A stretch of 64,000 bases of DNA from Ulva prolifera (lineage: Eukaryota; Chlorophyta; Ulvophyceae; Ulvales; Ulvaceae). Below are positions 34,939-47,799 of this stretch, in pieces. Under the pieces are notes generated by a model, which searched no databases, was not told the origin of the DNA, and saw only the letters and a program-made list of their open reading frames with translations. Position numbers and translations under genes: made by a program. The stretch is from contig CM041199.1 of the NCBI GenBank assembly GCA_023078555.1, forward strand, positions 4,717,315-4,781,314. Direction: 5' to 3'. How positions within the stretch are numbered: the stretch's first letter is position 1; the number at the start of each line of letters is the position of its first letter.

Positions 34939-37900
34939 ATGAAGACTGCATCCCGCCAGCTACCCCGCGCGGACTCGGAGCGTCTGAGCCCGCTCTTGGG
35001 GGCAGCAGTCATAAAAGAACTCGAATTTCTGCGTGAGGTCGATCGCCTTGCTGACGTACTGTACGATGAGGATGTTGTCCGCGTGTCCGCCCTCCGGTAC
35101 GAGCGCCTGTGGGTCCCCGCGGTGGCAGCAGCTCTCAAGCAAGGGGCTCCCGTGCCTGTCCCACCTGTGGATATCGCCTTCATCTGGCATTGCCATGTGC
35201 TCTGCCCCACCAGGTGTCTGCTCTGATCTCTCTTTACCGCGACTTCCCTGCACAGGTCGTGTACATGTTAACGCTACTGTACAAGTGCGCCTGAGCAACT
35301 GGGAGCCGACTTGTTCACAGCAGGATACATTTCCTTGTTATAGAGGACATGGGCGCTATTGATCATGATTAGCTTTGGTATCTGGTGTCACATCGAGCGA
35401 GAAATCCCAACGGGCATGCGCACAATGAGCATGCTCATTGTGTCCCATCACATACGTGCATTCAAAGTCCTATCTATCACTCAAGGAATTACGTATATTA
35501 CACTCTTCGTTACTTGTGCCACACTCAGGCATATCGGCAGGAGTCTCCCAGGTGCTAGCTGCACGTTCAGACGCGCTCGTGCTGTGGTGTACCTCTCCTT
35601 GCCAGTCTCCAATTCAGCAACATCACAGCCGTCGTCGGTTTCAGCTCGATATGTGTCGTTGTAGCTGCTGTTCCATGGGTCGCGGGCGTGCATGATCGAG
35701 TGCATCCGTGCAATTGCAAGCGGCACCGATTGACCACCCCGCCAGCCCTGGTGGAAAGGCGCTGGAAACAGAGACTGTTGACGTACGAGCTGTGACTCGA
35801 ATACAGTGACATAGAGAGTGTTCACTGCATGGTCGTCCAGTGTGTCGTTTGAGAAGTTGATACCAGGCCGCGGCCAGGCCATGTCTGGTTTCTTCCAGAG
35901 CAATAGTTTAATGTTTCGGAGAGTGCTCCCTTTCCTGGAACCAGCAAGGATCTCATGCGAGGTCCGGATTTCCACCTCCTAGTTGGAAAACAGGCATATT
36001 GAAGTCTGCGTCCGCAATGTGCGATGCTGCAGAATGGGAATTCCTTTAAACCTCTCCCGAGTGTCTTCGAAGGTAGATGTAAACCTGCACGTGCTCGAGC
36101 CTCGCCGCGAAGTTGCTATACCCTGCATTTTGGATCCATAATTCTTGATGCATAGGCTGAAACCTGTTGATTTGATGGGTTGACGCCGCTCTGTGAGCAA
36201 ATTCACGTGTCAGCAAGGGACATTTGGCGATATCGATGAACTGCATGAGCACGAGAGCGCCTGACAGGAACAGCACCTGCTTGGGCTCCAATGCTCTGCC
36301 TCTCGGGAAACAGCAGTCCATCGTGTTACCTGTGGGTCATCCCCATCGCTAGCACCATATGGCACAAACAACCTGTGAGCGGCCCAGAACAATCGGCCAA
36401 ATCCGGCCCCAAATCTCGGACACTCCTCTATGATGCTATCGATGGGCTATCGGGCTGAAAAAGTTGGTTTGTCGGGGCCGGACATGTTGTTACTGCGGTC
36501 TGAGCTGACAAGGTCAAGCGCTAGCAGGCTGGTGCATGCAGAAATTTCTGTTTCAATGATGGCGCACCACTTCTGGGAAGCACAACTACGAGCATCGGGA
36601 CAACTGATACCATACTGAGAGATGTGTCAGTACATCCACGTGGTACCGTGCAAATCATTGGTGCCTACCCGTGGCATGCATGTTTATACAAGCCTGTACT
36701 TTCCGTGACGATATTGACACTGCGGTGTTGGCACTCCAACGATCAAGACGAGACATGCGCATGCACCAACAGTTTCACTGACATCTCCACACAGCGCTGA
36801 TTATACCCTATAATAACTTGTGCACGGCGCTCAGGCTGTACATGTCAAAGTGGCTAATGCGCATGCAGGTACTTCTCCGACTGGGAGCGGAGCGCAGGCT
36901 CCGTGCCCGACTTTGTGTTCCCGGGGCCCCCCACCGTCCTCCCCGATGGCAGCCCGCCCGGCCTCCACGCCGATATCGCCCTGTCAAGCCGCGCCGCCGC
37001 CCTGGAGAGCATGTGGCGATCACTGGACATGAGGGTGTCCGCCGACATTCCCTCGGATCATGCAGAGGCCCTGGCGGCGCAGCCTGGCAGCGAGCTTTCG
37101 TATGACGTCGCTGCGGCGGCGCTGCGGCAGAGTGTCTTCTACTACCAGGTCTCTCTGCCCCACTACAGGGAACCGGGCTTCCAGCGGTCTGCTGTGGAGA
37201 GGTGTGGAGATGCATGAACCCAGACAGGCCTAGGCTGTTTTGGCCGTATGGTTTGACTGCAGCTGCTTATCCTCTGAGCACTGGTCCATGTTTCTTTGAT
37301 GTATGGGTGACATTTGTTCACAAGTCTACTTGATAACAGCCATGCTGCCCATGCATAGCTAAACATCTATTTATCAAGAGTATTCATCAAGATATGTATT
37401 CTTTCTTGAAAGCGAAGCTTCGCTGCGGCGCCATGTCGCCAGGCCTTAATTAAGCTTTTCATCATGCCCCCCACACCGCATGCAGGTACCTCACGTTCCT
37501 GGCCATCCGCCAGGCCAACCCGGGCGTGAAGCTGTGCCCGACATACGACATCGACCTCGTGTGGCACTCCCACATGAGCCTGCCGCACCAGTACAAGGCC
37601 GACACCGAGGCCATCCTCGGCAGGCATCTCTCCCATGATGACTCCATCAACGACCGCTCCGCCGGCTCCGAGCTGCAGCAGCTGCAGCAGACAACAGAGC
37701 GCCTGTTTGAGGAGGCGGGCGCGCAATTCTTCCAGGCGGGTGGCATGTTCCGCGGCATTCCAAACCGGCTCACTCCGCAGCAGCGCAGCGCCTGCTTCCC
37801 CGGTGCGGCGAGAGCCCCTGTACAGATCATGGCAAATCTGAGTCATGCACGAGATGGTAGCTAGCAGTTTCAAGCATGCTCAAATGCAGTGGCGCCGCCG

Positions 37901-40900
37901 TCCAGCATCCGGGTCACCTTCAGCGGCGTTCAGTGGCACGCCGGCTCCACCGGCGGCGCGAGCGAGCCGCTGCACCCCGACGCCACCGTCTCTGCCTGGA
38001 GCTTGCAACCGAAGCAGGGCCGCAGAGCCCCGATTCTATGCGGCCGCTGCAGCAACATGCACATGCAGCCAGTGGCGGAGGCGCTGGAGGCCGACATCGC
38101 AGCGCGGACCGTGCTGCACCTCCAGATAGAAGAGGCCGTGGCAGGGTCGAAGCGTAATCGCTCCTACACCGCGTCTGTTGGAGTTGACATGTGCGGGTGG
38201 CTCAAGGTGCGATGGAGGTGGTCTGCTGTGTCCAGCCCTTCCAGTCGCTAGAGCAGCACAGGAGAGCAGGATCTGTGCCCAAAGCATCTCTCAATTGCTA
38301 TCGGTAGCAGCCATCCCGATGATGTGAAAGCAACTGCAGCGCCTTTGCATGAGCCCATGCATGTGCCATCAAGAGATTGGAGATTGAGTGTGCTCAGGCG
38401 AGTGTCTGCACATCTAAACGGATGCGATCGTTTTCTACGCTGTATCATGACAGAATGGGTCTGTGTGTATGAGTCGTCGAAAGGAAAACACTGGCGAGGC
38501 AGGTAGCACTCAATTGTGCCACAAACCGTAGCACCTCACACCCAGGCGACCACCAGCAGGCCCATATGGACCTGCTGGAGGTTGCGCACATTTACACACA
38601 TACACATGCATGCGTATGTGTGTAGTATGACCCCACCACGCCAGAGGCGACCCAGACTTCGGTGACGGTTGATGTGCCACTGAAACGGCGGGCCCAGGGG
38701 AGGGCGAACCCCTGCATCGCGGCTGTCACCCTCAACCTCACGCCACTCTACAGCTCGACCTGCACCGCGCCGGCAACTCCGGTGTTCCACGCAAAGTGCT
38801 TCAAGCCCGTCAATGGGGTGCATAAGTCGGCCGCGTCAAACGTGTCGCAGCCGAAGCTGCTGCTGCCGACCGAGGCCGTCAACGACCAGGGCTTCGACTC
38901 TGCAGAAACATGGACGTTCTCGTTGCCTCTGGCCGGGTCCTTGAACAATGGGAGCGTGTATGGCCGGCCGATGCTGGTGCGCCTCTGGACACAGGCCGCT
39001 CCTAGGCCGCATGCATGTGCTGCAGTTGTCCACGGCCCTGTACACATGTGTGCAGAGGCGGGCGCGGACACATGCTCGACCTCTGCAGCTGTTAGAATGC
39101 TAGTGTTGCTGGGGATCATGAATCTTCTTAGGTGCACCTCAGTTCCCTGGCCACCTCATCGAACTCTTCGACTTTCAAACGGTGGTGTGACGGCTTCACA
39201 CATTGATGTGACCTCGCTCACCACGCAGCTCCATTTGGTGATTGCACCATATGCGGTCGCTGCATCAGGCTTGGGTGTCTATTATTCATATTTGATTGAC
39301 ATTGCTAGCCCTGTAGGCTGAAAGCCTGGGCTGCCAGTACAGTGAGGCAGATGTTCCAATGTAGGCGCGGGTGACAAACACGTCGAAACACCTCGCGACC
39401 TCTGTCGAGGTCTTTGCGCACGACGGATGCACCTCCCCGGCAGCCACCGCACACTCCGTCAACCTCTCCACCTTGCCAGAGGGATCGCTCAATAAAGGAT
39501 TTTTCAACGTACAAGATGGCTACAAGATCCAGTGCGCCGACTGCCGACCCGTCTCGACTGGCCTGAGTGCAGCGCACGGCATGCGGGCGTTCCTGATCCG
39601 CAGCGGAGACAAGGACTGGGGCCTGCTATACGGTGCAGCCCCCTCATGCAGTTGTAGCATATCGCACCATGGCAGCACGTACGTGCACACGCGGAAGACT
39701 TATCCGTATCGGCGGTCTCATGAGCGGGGTGTCCGTTGCAGCTACTGCCGTGACTTCCCCAGACTGCATCCCTTTAAATCATCAGGTAGAGGCAGCATCC
39801 CGACTTTGATAGCAAGACCCCAGAAATTAAAATCTTTGCCGGTGCATGCCCTGTGTCTGCCCTTGCAATTAAGTGCGCCAGCCTGCTGGCCTGCTCAGCT
39901 CCAGACCTAACATGCACCCTGCTGCAGGTGTATGGCGTTCGACAAACGGCACATTCTGCAATCATGCCGCCCGCCTCGTTGTGTTTGACACCGGTGCGCC
40001 GCCTGTCATGCACAAGACACTCTACATGTGTGGTTTCCAAATGCCCGTGGCAACGCATGCATGCCTCATGCCACAACTCCAGCATCCTGCTTTCCGGGGC
40101 CATAGGCGTGGTTTTGCCCTGTTCGGTGTATCCGCCATTGGCGGATAATGTGACACGGTTTTGTACTTGTGTGGCTGTTCATCGGCGCCTGCGGCATGGC
40201 AGGACAGTTGATTCTGGTATCACATGTGGGGACTGAAGGGGGGCTGGCCAGCTCTCTCGGACTCTCTTATGTGCAGCCCTGTCCCAGGCCTAGGGTGGCC
40301 TGATTTCACATGCCAATGCCACCTCTTGTTTTGTCTGCAGGTGTTGTGGCAATCCAGTGATATGGCCGCTATACCACTGGACCCTTGCACGTCCTCTGGT
40401 GTTGTGTTTGTGTTAATACCTTGTACACCACACGTGTGGCATGGGTGCACAACGCTACCGCTGATTCAGTCAACCGCAGCATGAACATGTTTCAGAGCAT
40501 GCAAGAAGTCGAATAGTATAGCCGAGCAATCTCAATATTATACTGACATCCTGTTCTGCAGGAGCAGCACACAGTAGTGTGGGAGGAGAGAATGATTGCG
40601 AGGGAACCCGCGTCGCCTCTGGAGGACGCAGTGGCCTCACGCTGGAGCTGCGAGGCGGAGGCGCTCAGTTCGGTAACTCCCCCATCTGCTCAATTGCTAC
40701 ATATCTCCTCGTGTTGCCGTTTGCAGGCAGTCGCACTTGGAGAGCTCTGTGTCTGTTGCAACGTTTGCCTGCCTCGGCCCTGCACCTAGGCTCGGATCAT
40801 GCTACGCGCATCACGCCAGCGCTTCCATTGTGCACTTGAACCTTTGCAAATCTGCTCTTCGTGTGGTAGTGTGATGTCGAGGACGATGAACAATGTCGCC

Positions 40901-42587
40901 AGGTGCAGCGTTGAGCGTGCTCCAGCTGCACTTGCCAAAGTGACGCAGCCGTGGCCCTGCTCGGAAGATAGGGTGCACCAAGCCCTCTCTGTGTACGTAC
41001 GCTACTATATATACTAGCTAGTAGTACGCGCATGTACACTAACGGCCTGTTGGTAGAGCGTGCTGGGAACACGCACCATACAGCGCTATTGCTTGCGATA
41101 CCACGCTACATAGCTATATATGCAAATGGAGTCGTCAGAATACACTCCAACTCTAAGTATTCCATCAACATAAATTATACCTACTCAAACTATTCAACTG
41201 CAAGCTCAAAGTTTGTGAATCACATGTTCAACAACTTGGCCACACATATTTGCATGATTAAGAAGGCTGCGCTGCTCAGGAGGTTCTCAGGACGATGTCA
41301 TGTACGAGATCTCTATGACGATGGATGCTGGCACAACATTGCATACACATGCGGTGTTCATGGATGGGCTTGAATAGATCAGGCACGCCTGTGATAAGTG
41401 CGGCAGTGTGCAGAGTTCGATGCGGGGGAGGGGCTGGCGGCGGCAAAGGAGGCGGGGCGGCTCGCGGCGGTCGCGGCGACAGTGGCCCTCTGCCGCAGCC
41501 TCCTCCTCGTGATGACCCTACCCTGCACAAAGTCAGTCACGTACCCTCAGGACACCGCTCATGTGCTAACCAAAGCCAAGGACGACTATTCATACGCAAA
41601 ACCGGTGCTGGAGAGGAGACACTTGCAGCCTGCCACGCCATGCCAGCACCTGCCGAGCAACGGCTACATCGCCAAGCGCCTGGCCTCGCTGCTCGCCCGT
41701 CGCGGCGGCAACCCTCGGCGGGTGCGCCACCCCCCCCTGTCTCCAAAGTCCACCACTGTCCCGAGTGCAACTGCGCCAAGCATGCGCAGGTCTCCTTCGC
41801 ACCTCATTGAGGAGGGGGCAGACGCCATGCATGTGAAGTAAGTGGCTAGAGCGGTCATTTGGCCAAGGTGGCCTGCAGATGTTGCGTGCACACCAAATGC
41901 GCCTTGTCGATGGATACTAATGCGACAGCTGCATGGGAGCTTGCACCGACACGCTCAGTATACATACCACCATGCGTGGCTCCCGATGGCATGCGTGTAC
42001 GTATGCCGCGGCCGGGAATCATGCAGGATCGCGACGTCGTGAGCAAGGCGTGCGCCACATGGGCGATCCCTCCTGCAGCAGACCCGTGGCAGCCGTAGAC
42101 ATTGTTCTGTGTGCGTATGCATGTAAGCAAGATACGTAGCCATGCCCCTTCAGTTCTTGACAACTCCGACGTCTGGGACCGAATGTGGAAACAAGCCACA
42201 TGCCACCGTAGACTGTGTGGTCACCAATGTTCAGTCTGACGCCCCGGCGGTGCCGGAGTGCAGGCCTGCGGCGCGCTGCTGCCGTGGTACGGCTGCAGTG
42301 ACCCCGGCCGCATCGGCGCCATAGAAGCAGCCTACTGGGGCGGCAAAGGCTTCAGCCGCCGCAAGATGGAACAGCGGAAGAGGCGGTGGGCCGAGGTGTG
42401 CGTGGCCGGTGCTCCCGCCACTGCCGGAAGAAGCGGTGAGGCTGGTGGCTGTGCCGGTGGCTGTGCCGGTGGCTGCGGCGGCGGCTGCGGCGCAGGGGGG
42501 TGTGGGGGAGGTTGCGGCGGGGGCTGCGGTGGTGGTGGTGGTGGTGGCGGATGCGGCGGCTGCGGTGGCTGTGGCGGTGGCGGCTGA
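34939..42587 (+). CDS. GRDP: Glycine-rich domain-containing protein (DUF1399 / GRDP family)
   Basis: Ten exons: 34939-35213, 36869-37201, 37486-37802, 37890-38206, 38626-38976, 39365-39632, 39928-39993, 40562-40672, 41414-41508 and 42264-42587; joined they give 818 residues. The ATG is the first after an in-frame TAG. DUF1399 signatures are clear: VDIAFIWHCHVLCPTRY across the exon 1/2 junction, then RYLTFLAIR and YDIDLVWHSHMSLPHQY, a HDDS motif and GGMFRG, in the order of plant GRDP proteins. Exons 4-7 form beta-rich segments of C2-like character. The last exon ends in an about 47-residue Gly/Cys tail (GGCGGGC repeats), the diagnostic C-terminus. Plant members are linked to stress and development and some carry RNA-binding domains; I see no such domain here. 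Biochemical activity of the family is unknown. Exons 1-7 are well supported; exons 8-9 and the join to the last exon are less certain. Confidence 0.8.
35421..35442. repeat. Perfect 22-bp palindrome in GRDP intron 1
   Basis: CACAATGAGCA followed by its exact complement TGCTCATTGTG. Confidence 0.85.
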
Positions 42588-45500
42588 CCGCGTCTGTGCC
42601 TCATCATCATGTGTGCTCCCGCACTTACTGTCGGGCAGCATGGAAGCCCAATTTAATCCTCGCCTGGCGTGGCCACATGCGTGCGGGAGGCCGCATCCCC
42701 AGAGCCCCAGCCCGCCCGTCGTACCCGCAGCACAGCAGGCGCAGCACAGCAGGCGCACCGAGGCATACACCACAGGGCAGACGACCAGCATGCACACCCA
42801 TGGGTGAGCATGTTGGGTGCGCAAGCTGCACTGAAATATTAAATGTGCTGAAACAGCTTCAATTTGGCTCGCGAAGGCCCACAGTAGTAGATATGTACAT
42901 TTAATGGATCAAGGAAGCATTCCGAAGGTGATCGCTGGAGAACTTGGCCTCCCGTGGCTTCATGATAGTGGCTCGGACGCGACGCAGCGAACGGTGACAT
43001 GGCACGCAGGAGACATAGCATTGTGCACAGACCGTGCAATAATGTTCTTAGTTACTTAGTTCGTACACATGACTGGTTTGCGGCACGGTCTGCCATGATC
43101 CGGCTCTCTCGTGTCCGCTCCGTGATGCCATGGCTCCGCGGCAACGCAGCATGAATTGATAGTACAATTCAGATCCAAGGCCGGAAAAGGCTAAAATGTA
43201 TGGCTTCAGCCAATTTGTGAACTCTAGTTATGTTAGTCTGCTGCTGCATGCCATCCTGTGACTTGTGCGCTTACAGTGAGACAGATACATGTGCGGCCAT
43301 CGTATGCTCTGTATGTTGGAGAGATCCACTATAGGTTCCGTGCGCGCGAGAAGTCTACCTCAGGAATAACATAAAGCTCTTTGGTATGTCTAAGAGTGCC
43401 AACTCCAGCCAAATCAGGACATGCCAGGTGTCGTGTGTGTTCGTGCTGTTGCGAAAATGCCCAAGCTGTCTGCTGTCATCCCTGGAAAAGCCACGATCAT
43501 GTCCACAGTGTTTTCACGATGATGAGATCTGATTATATCAGCCGCGGAATGGTGTGCCAAAAGCTTCTGGTTACGTGGCGTTGCCAGTTAAGCAAAGCGC
43601 ACTGCAAGCATGAATGTGAGGTTGCAGCCCTCGCGAACGCCCCGCTCAACACAACCTCGCTGAATTCAAGTACTTTTTCATATGAGAAGTGCACAGTACT
43701 AGTACCAGTTGCACGATGACAATGTGGAAGCCTCCGTGCATTACGATTCGCGGGCCACTGCACACCGATCGATATTCATCAATTCAATGTCGCTGGACAC
43801 AGTTTTCCCAGGATCACTTATGCAATAAGCCTTGATTGTGTGCCATATTGCACGTCTTCTAGTTGGCGCACTCTGCGTCTGCGCACCCACTCGCGTTTGC
43901 GCGCTTGTGAAACCAAGGCTCACCCTTGATGGAGTGCGCCATCGAGTGCGCGACACATGAATGCGTGAGCATGCTGGGTGCGCTGAATTGCATGAACACG
44001 CAAATCATCAAATAGATGCTTCATGATCAGGGACAGCATTCCTATCATCGCTGGCGCCCATCTACGGTGGTCCTTGAACCACCTCAAGTCGCTCCCACCA
44101 TGCATTGCTCAGTCTTGCTCAAATTGCTTACTACCATACATAAAATACACTCAGCTTCCACCATCAAATCGACACTAGCTGGTATATACTTGCTTGCTGC
44201 ACAATTGAACGTGGCCTGATCGAGAGGAGGACTGCTCCATCGCCAAGTCTGCTCCTGCATACCAGAGATCATATGACGCCTTGTTGTACAGACCAAGGCA
44301 CCTACGGGGTAAAAATTCACGGACAGAAAACAATGAAGGTGCAAGGTGGCATTCAGAGATGCAAGACAGTGTATGCACACCTGCCATGCTAGGCTTACTG
44401 CATCGGTCTTGCCAGGTATCTAAAGCTGTGGCAATTGCCATCCTGCATGCGATCAAGTTTTTCAATCAGAGCACCTTAGTATGAAATGAGTCTATCGATC
44501 AACTGAACACATCAGCAAGCTATCGGGGCAGCAGCAAACCATTTGGACCATCAGGCCACTTCGGTCAGCAGATATGTGCTGCATGTCCTCATTGTGGCTG
44601 TACCGATTGTCGATGCCTCAATCTCTGTATGTTGCAATCTGTGTGCTGGTTGCAGACCTACATGAGCAAGTATTCCTGAGACGTCCAGAGCTGGCAGCCA
44701 TCCGAGTCAGGACATCAGCTACAACAGCCAGGCGTTGTGACCATTTACAGCAAATGTATCAGTATCATGTGACCGACCGTTTGTGCTAAAGCTGCAACGA
44801 AAAGTCAATAGCTAGCTTGACAGTCTCAGAACGAACCTCTGCACAACAAAGGTCTCTGCTTGAAGTTGAAAATACACATTGACTGTTTGATCTGTGTCTC
44901 AAGTTGGAGTGGTGTAGCAAGTGCGCCTGCATGCCCGCACAGCTCTTGACATCAGGCAAACGCTTCGAGGTATGCACCATTTCAAGACACTCTATGGAAC
45001 AGAAAGAGTCTAATCAACGTCACTCACGCGAGCACAAGCTCGCCCTTGTCTTCGCCGGGCCCGGGGCCTGCTCGAGGGGCTTGATCAGGATACAGGTGAT
45101 CAACAACGAGCGCTCGTGAAATGTGCGCGACAGCACAGTGTACATACAAAAAAGATATTAGGCCATGGAGGATGAAGTAATACATACTTGCGAAACGATC
45201 TGCGCCATCGGTGAATGCAGATCACCTGGTTATACTGCAATGGGGAGCTGCAACTAACACGGCGACATGCAAGAGCTGATCGACGCAGCATCACAAGCCT
45301 TCCCTAACGCACCAAAGGTAGATATCCAGCTCAGAAGTAATTATGTTTCGTAGCGACGGCTGCCTGCAGGCGACGCTACCGCTAGTACTACACGCGAATG
45401 CTGTGTCCTGGCCGTTGTCTGTCCATGCAATCGCTTCGACATGTAATTGCACCAGTATAACATGTCTTGCACTGGCGTACACGGCATAGCTGTCAGCTGC

Positions 45501-46238
45501 ACGGGTCTTCTAATGTTCAACTATGTGTGGCGGAGCGGCAACGATGCACTGATCTACAGTTGTTCGTACCTCGGCGACGTCTAAAAGCATGAACACCATC
45601 GCGCACCATTGCAATGCGCCGCATTCAAGGATGCTGCACTTTGTGTACACCGTTGGATATGACATGACGGAATTGTTTACGCCTGCAACACCATTGAACG
45701 GGCTGTCGATGGCTCTGTTTTGCCTTTGCTAGGACAGACCTTGCGGACAATCGACCACGGATTACAGCATTCTCTTCAATGGTGACAGATTTATGCGAAT
45801 GCACGGATATCTGATCTGGTGTATGGCGCAGTTGGCTCGTAGTGCAGTCACACGGCATGGACACCACGTGCAATCTTCATTCACCATTCACGGACACATC
45901 CCCGCTGATTTAAGCCAACTAAATTCACATTGGCATGTGCAGTGGGTGCTGAGCCCGCCTCAGTGTTGACTTGAACAGGCTCATCCACAACCTTCACATA
46001 GTACACAGTATCCAACCAGCAGACTGATCGAGCCTAGCAGCCTTCCTCCACTTGATGAGATGGTGTAACATGCCATGCTCTGTGAATTCCCATGGCGATG
46101 GGCCTTTCATCGGCCAGGTTCCCACAAAGCACACCTCACTCAGAACCATGGCACACCCTCTGGGTGAGCTGTTCGTAGTGACCCACGCTCCAAGAACTCA
46201 GCTCCACATTCCAACAGCTGTACGTCAACTCTGGTACT
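42588..46238. other. 3.6 kb without a recognised gene
   Basis: Only short frames with no recognisable motif. A Cys-containing frame at 44904-45119 ending in an FAGPGACSRG segment looks mildly protein-like and has weak DNA similarity to 59495-59560, but no exon model could be built. Several GTGCGC-rich patches occur near 43870-43980. Confidence 0.45.
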
Positions 46239-46739
46239 GTGATTTTGTATTCCAACACGATTAGGCCCGACGCAGACCTGGTTGCAGTGACTTTGCTAGA
46301 CCAGCTCACCCACAATCGGCGCACCCTTGGACGTGGAGCACCCACCAGGTGGGCAGAAAAGGTGATGGGTGGCCATCAGATGCATCTCCTAGCTATCACA
46401 GGGGTTCCAAGCCCACCAACGTATGTTAAATTGACTCTAGAGCACAATTGCAATGATACCTTTAGATCATCAAATCTCGCATTTCCGAAGGACTTACGAT
46501 TCGGCTCACCCCAAGATCGCGCACCCAGTCCAGTGGCGCACCTAGGTGTGCAAGTGTGGCGTAGGACCTGTGACCGTCCCACCCGAATCGTGTCCCAGCT
46601 GGCACCTGGGACGGAAACCTGCACAATAGGTTTCCCAGGGTATCCAGCCACAATATGGTGGCTGCATGCTGCCCCTAATGTGTCACGACTGCAACTTGGT
46701 GATCAACGCCTTGCATGTGCCCGCTGGGCCAAGATGTGA
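46239..46739 (+). CDS. Unassigned open frame of 166 codons
   Basis: Long for this neighbourhood and of even amino-acid composition, but no domain was recognised and the opposite strand is also open for 91 codons (46376-46651). It contains the hairpin-like GCGCACCTAGGTGTGC at 46536-46551, a motif frequent in the non-coding block at 55-61 kb, which argues against a conserved protein. It may be a decayed transposon fragment. Confidence 0.2.
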   Translation: MILYSNTIRPDADLVAVTLLDQLTHNRRTLGRGAPTRWAEKVMGGHQMHLLAITGVPSPPTYVKLTLEHNCNDTFRSSNLAFPKDLRFGSPQDRAPSPVAHLGVQVWRRTCDRPTRIVSQLAPGTETCTIGFPGYPATIWWLHAAPNVSRLQLGDQRLACARWAKM

Positions 46740-47361
46740 GTATGGAATCGACCACTCCTACGCATGGTGGGGGTTTACAGTATACTGGTGCGGCAGAGAG
46801 CGGCATTTTCTCATGAGCGCATGCATGTAGACACCGCTGAAGCGAATGTCGCTGGAGGTGCAAAGCATCACACGAGCTGTGACAAAGGGCAGTGATCAGA
46901 GACGCGCGATTGTTGTTCGGGTAGGATCATGCCATAGGGTGCGAGTATGTTGTGAAAGTGCCTCGTAGCGCACAAGGCAGGTGCACATGCGAATGCACGC
47001 ACGGGGTGACACGTGGCAGTCACCCGCCCGCGAAATGAGAAGGCACATTCCAGCTCTCCGTATAGGTCGAACAAGGTCATATCTGACTGTTGTAATGGCC
47101 AAATCTGTCCGCTGAGAAGCACACCTATTCAAGATATGCAGGCACCAATTGTGGATACATGTGTATGTATCTCCGGCTAGTGCCTTGCAAACTTGAGCCA
47201 GCCGAAAGTATACCAAAGAATACCTCGGAATGCCAGCCTGTACCACGTCACAGCTGTGCACATGAGCTGCATGCATACATCTACATGTGCGTAATTCCAC
47301 ATGTACTAACTGAGGTAGAAAGTTCACTGGTTGATGCTGTATTACATGAACATCACGGACC

Positions 47362-47405
47362 GGCATAACATGTTTCGGCCTTGCCAAAGGGCCTCATCAG
47401 ACACC
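47362..47405 (-). ncRNA. Hammerhead ribozyme motif (type I, Penelope-like)
   Basis: Read on the minus strand: CTGATGA, a 4-bp stem II (GGCC...GGCC, 9-nt loop), then GAAAC. All invariant core bases of the hammerhead are present. After GAA comes the palindromic ACATGT (minimal stem III), then a U before the predicted cleavage, then ATGCC, which can pair with GGTGT lying just 5' of CTGATGA (two of the five pairs are G-U). A tiny, palindromic stem III is what is described for hammerheads of Penelope-like elements, which are thought to act as dimers. It lies about 400 bp downstream of the reverse transcriptase frame on the same strand. The core is seen directly; activity is inferred. Confidence 0.75.
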
Positions 47406-47799
47406 TACGTGAGTCAAGCAACCAACACCGAACCAGCTCGCAAATTCCCTAATATTCAGTCCTCTAGAGCGAGACTGACTGAGACTGGAAGAAAAGTCCA
47501 GAACCCAGAAAAACCGACACGAGATAAGATAACGAGATAAGGCACATCACGCCGCCCGCAAATGTGGGCAATGCATGCAGAGGCACGCAAATGCACCTCC
47601 GCAGCACCTCCAGCTCGTGCGGAAGCAGCCGCACGACAATTTAGGCCAATTGTCCAAAAAACGCAGGAAAAGAAAGAAAAGCCTAGATGGCTATGTCCGT
47701 GTCAGGAGGACAGCCAAACACAACAAACTTATCAGTGACAATGACAGACAATCACAGTAGACTACAAAACAGCTGCATGAGAGACACACAGCCACTACA

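Noticed and set aside
44904..45119. Cys-containing 71-codon frame with FAGPGACSRG, weakly similar to DNA at 59495-59560
   Set aside because: Similarity is short and frame-inconsistent between the two places; no exon model.
47355..47420. Alternative hammerhead cleavage after GGTC with stem I TCACG/CGTGA
   Set aside because: It would leave seven unpaired bases between stem I and CTGATGA; the ACATGT-U alternative keeps the canonical core.
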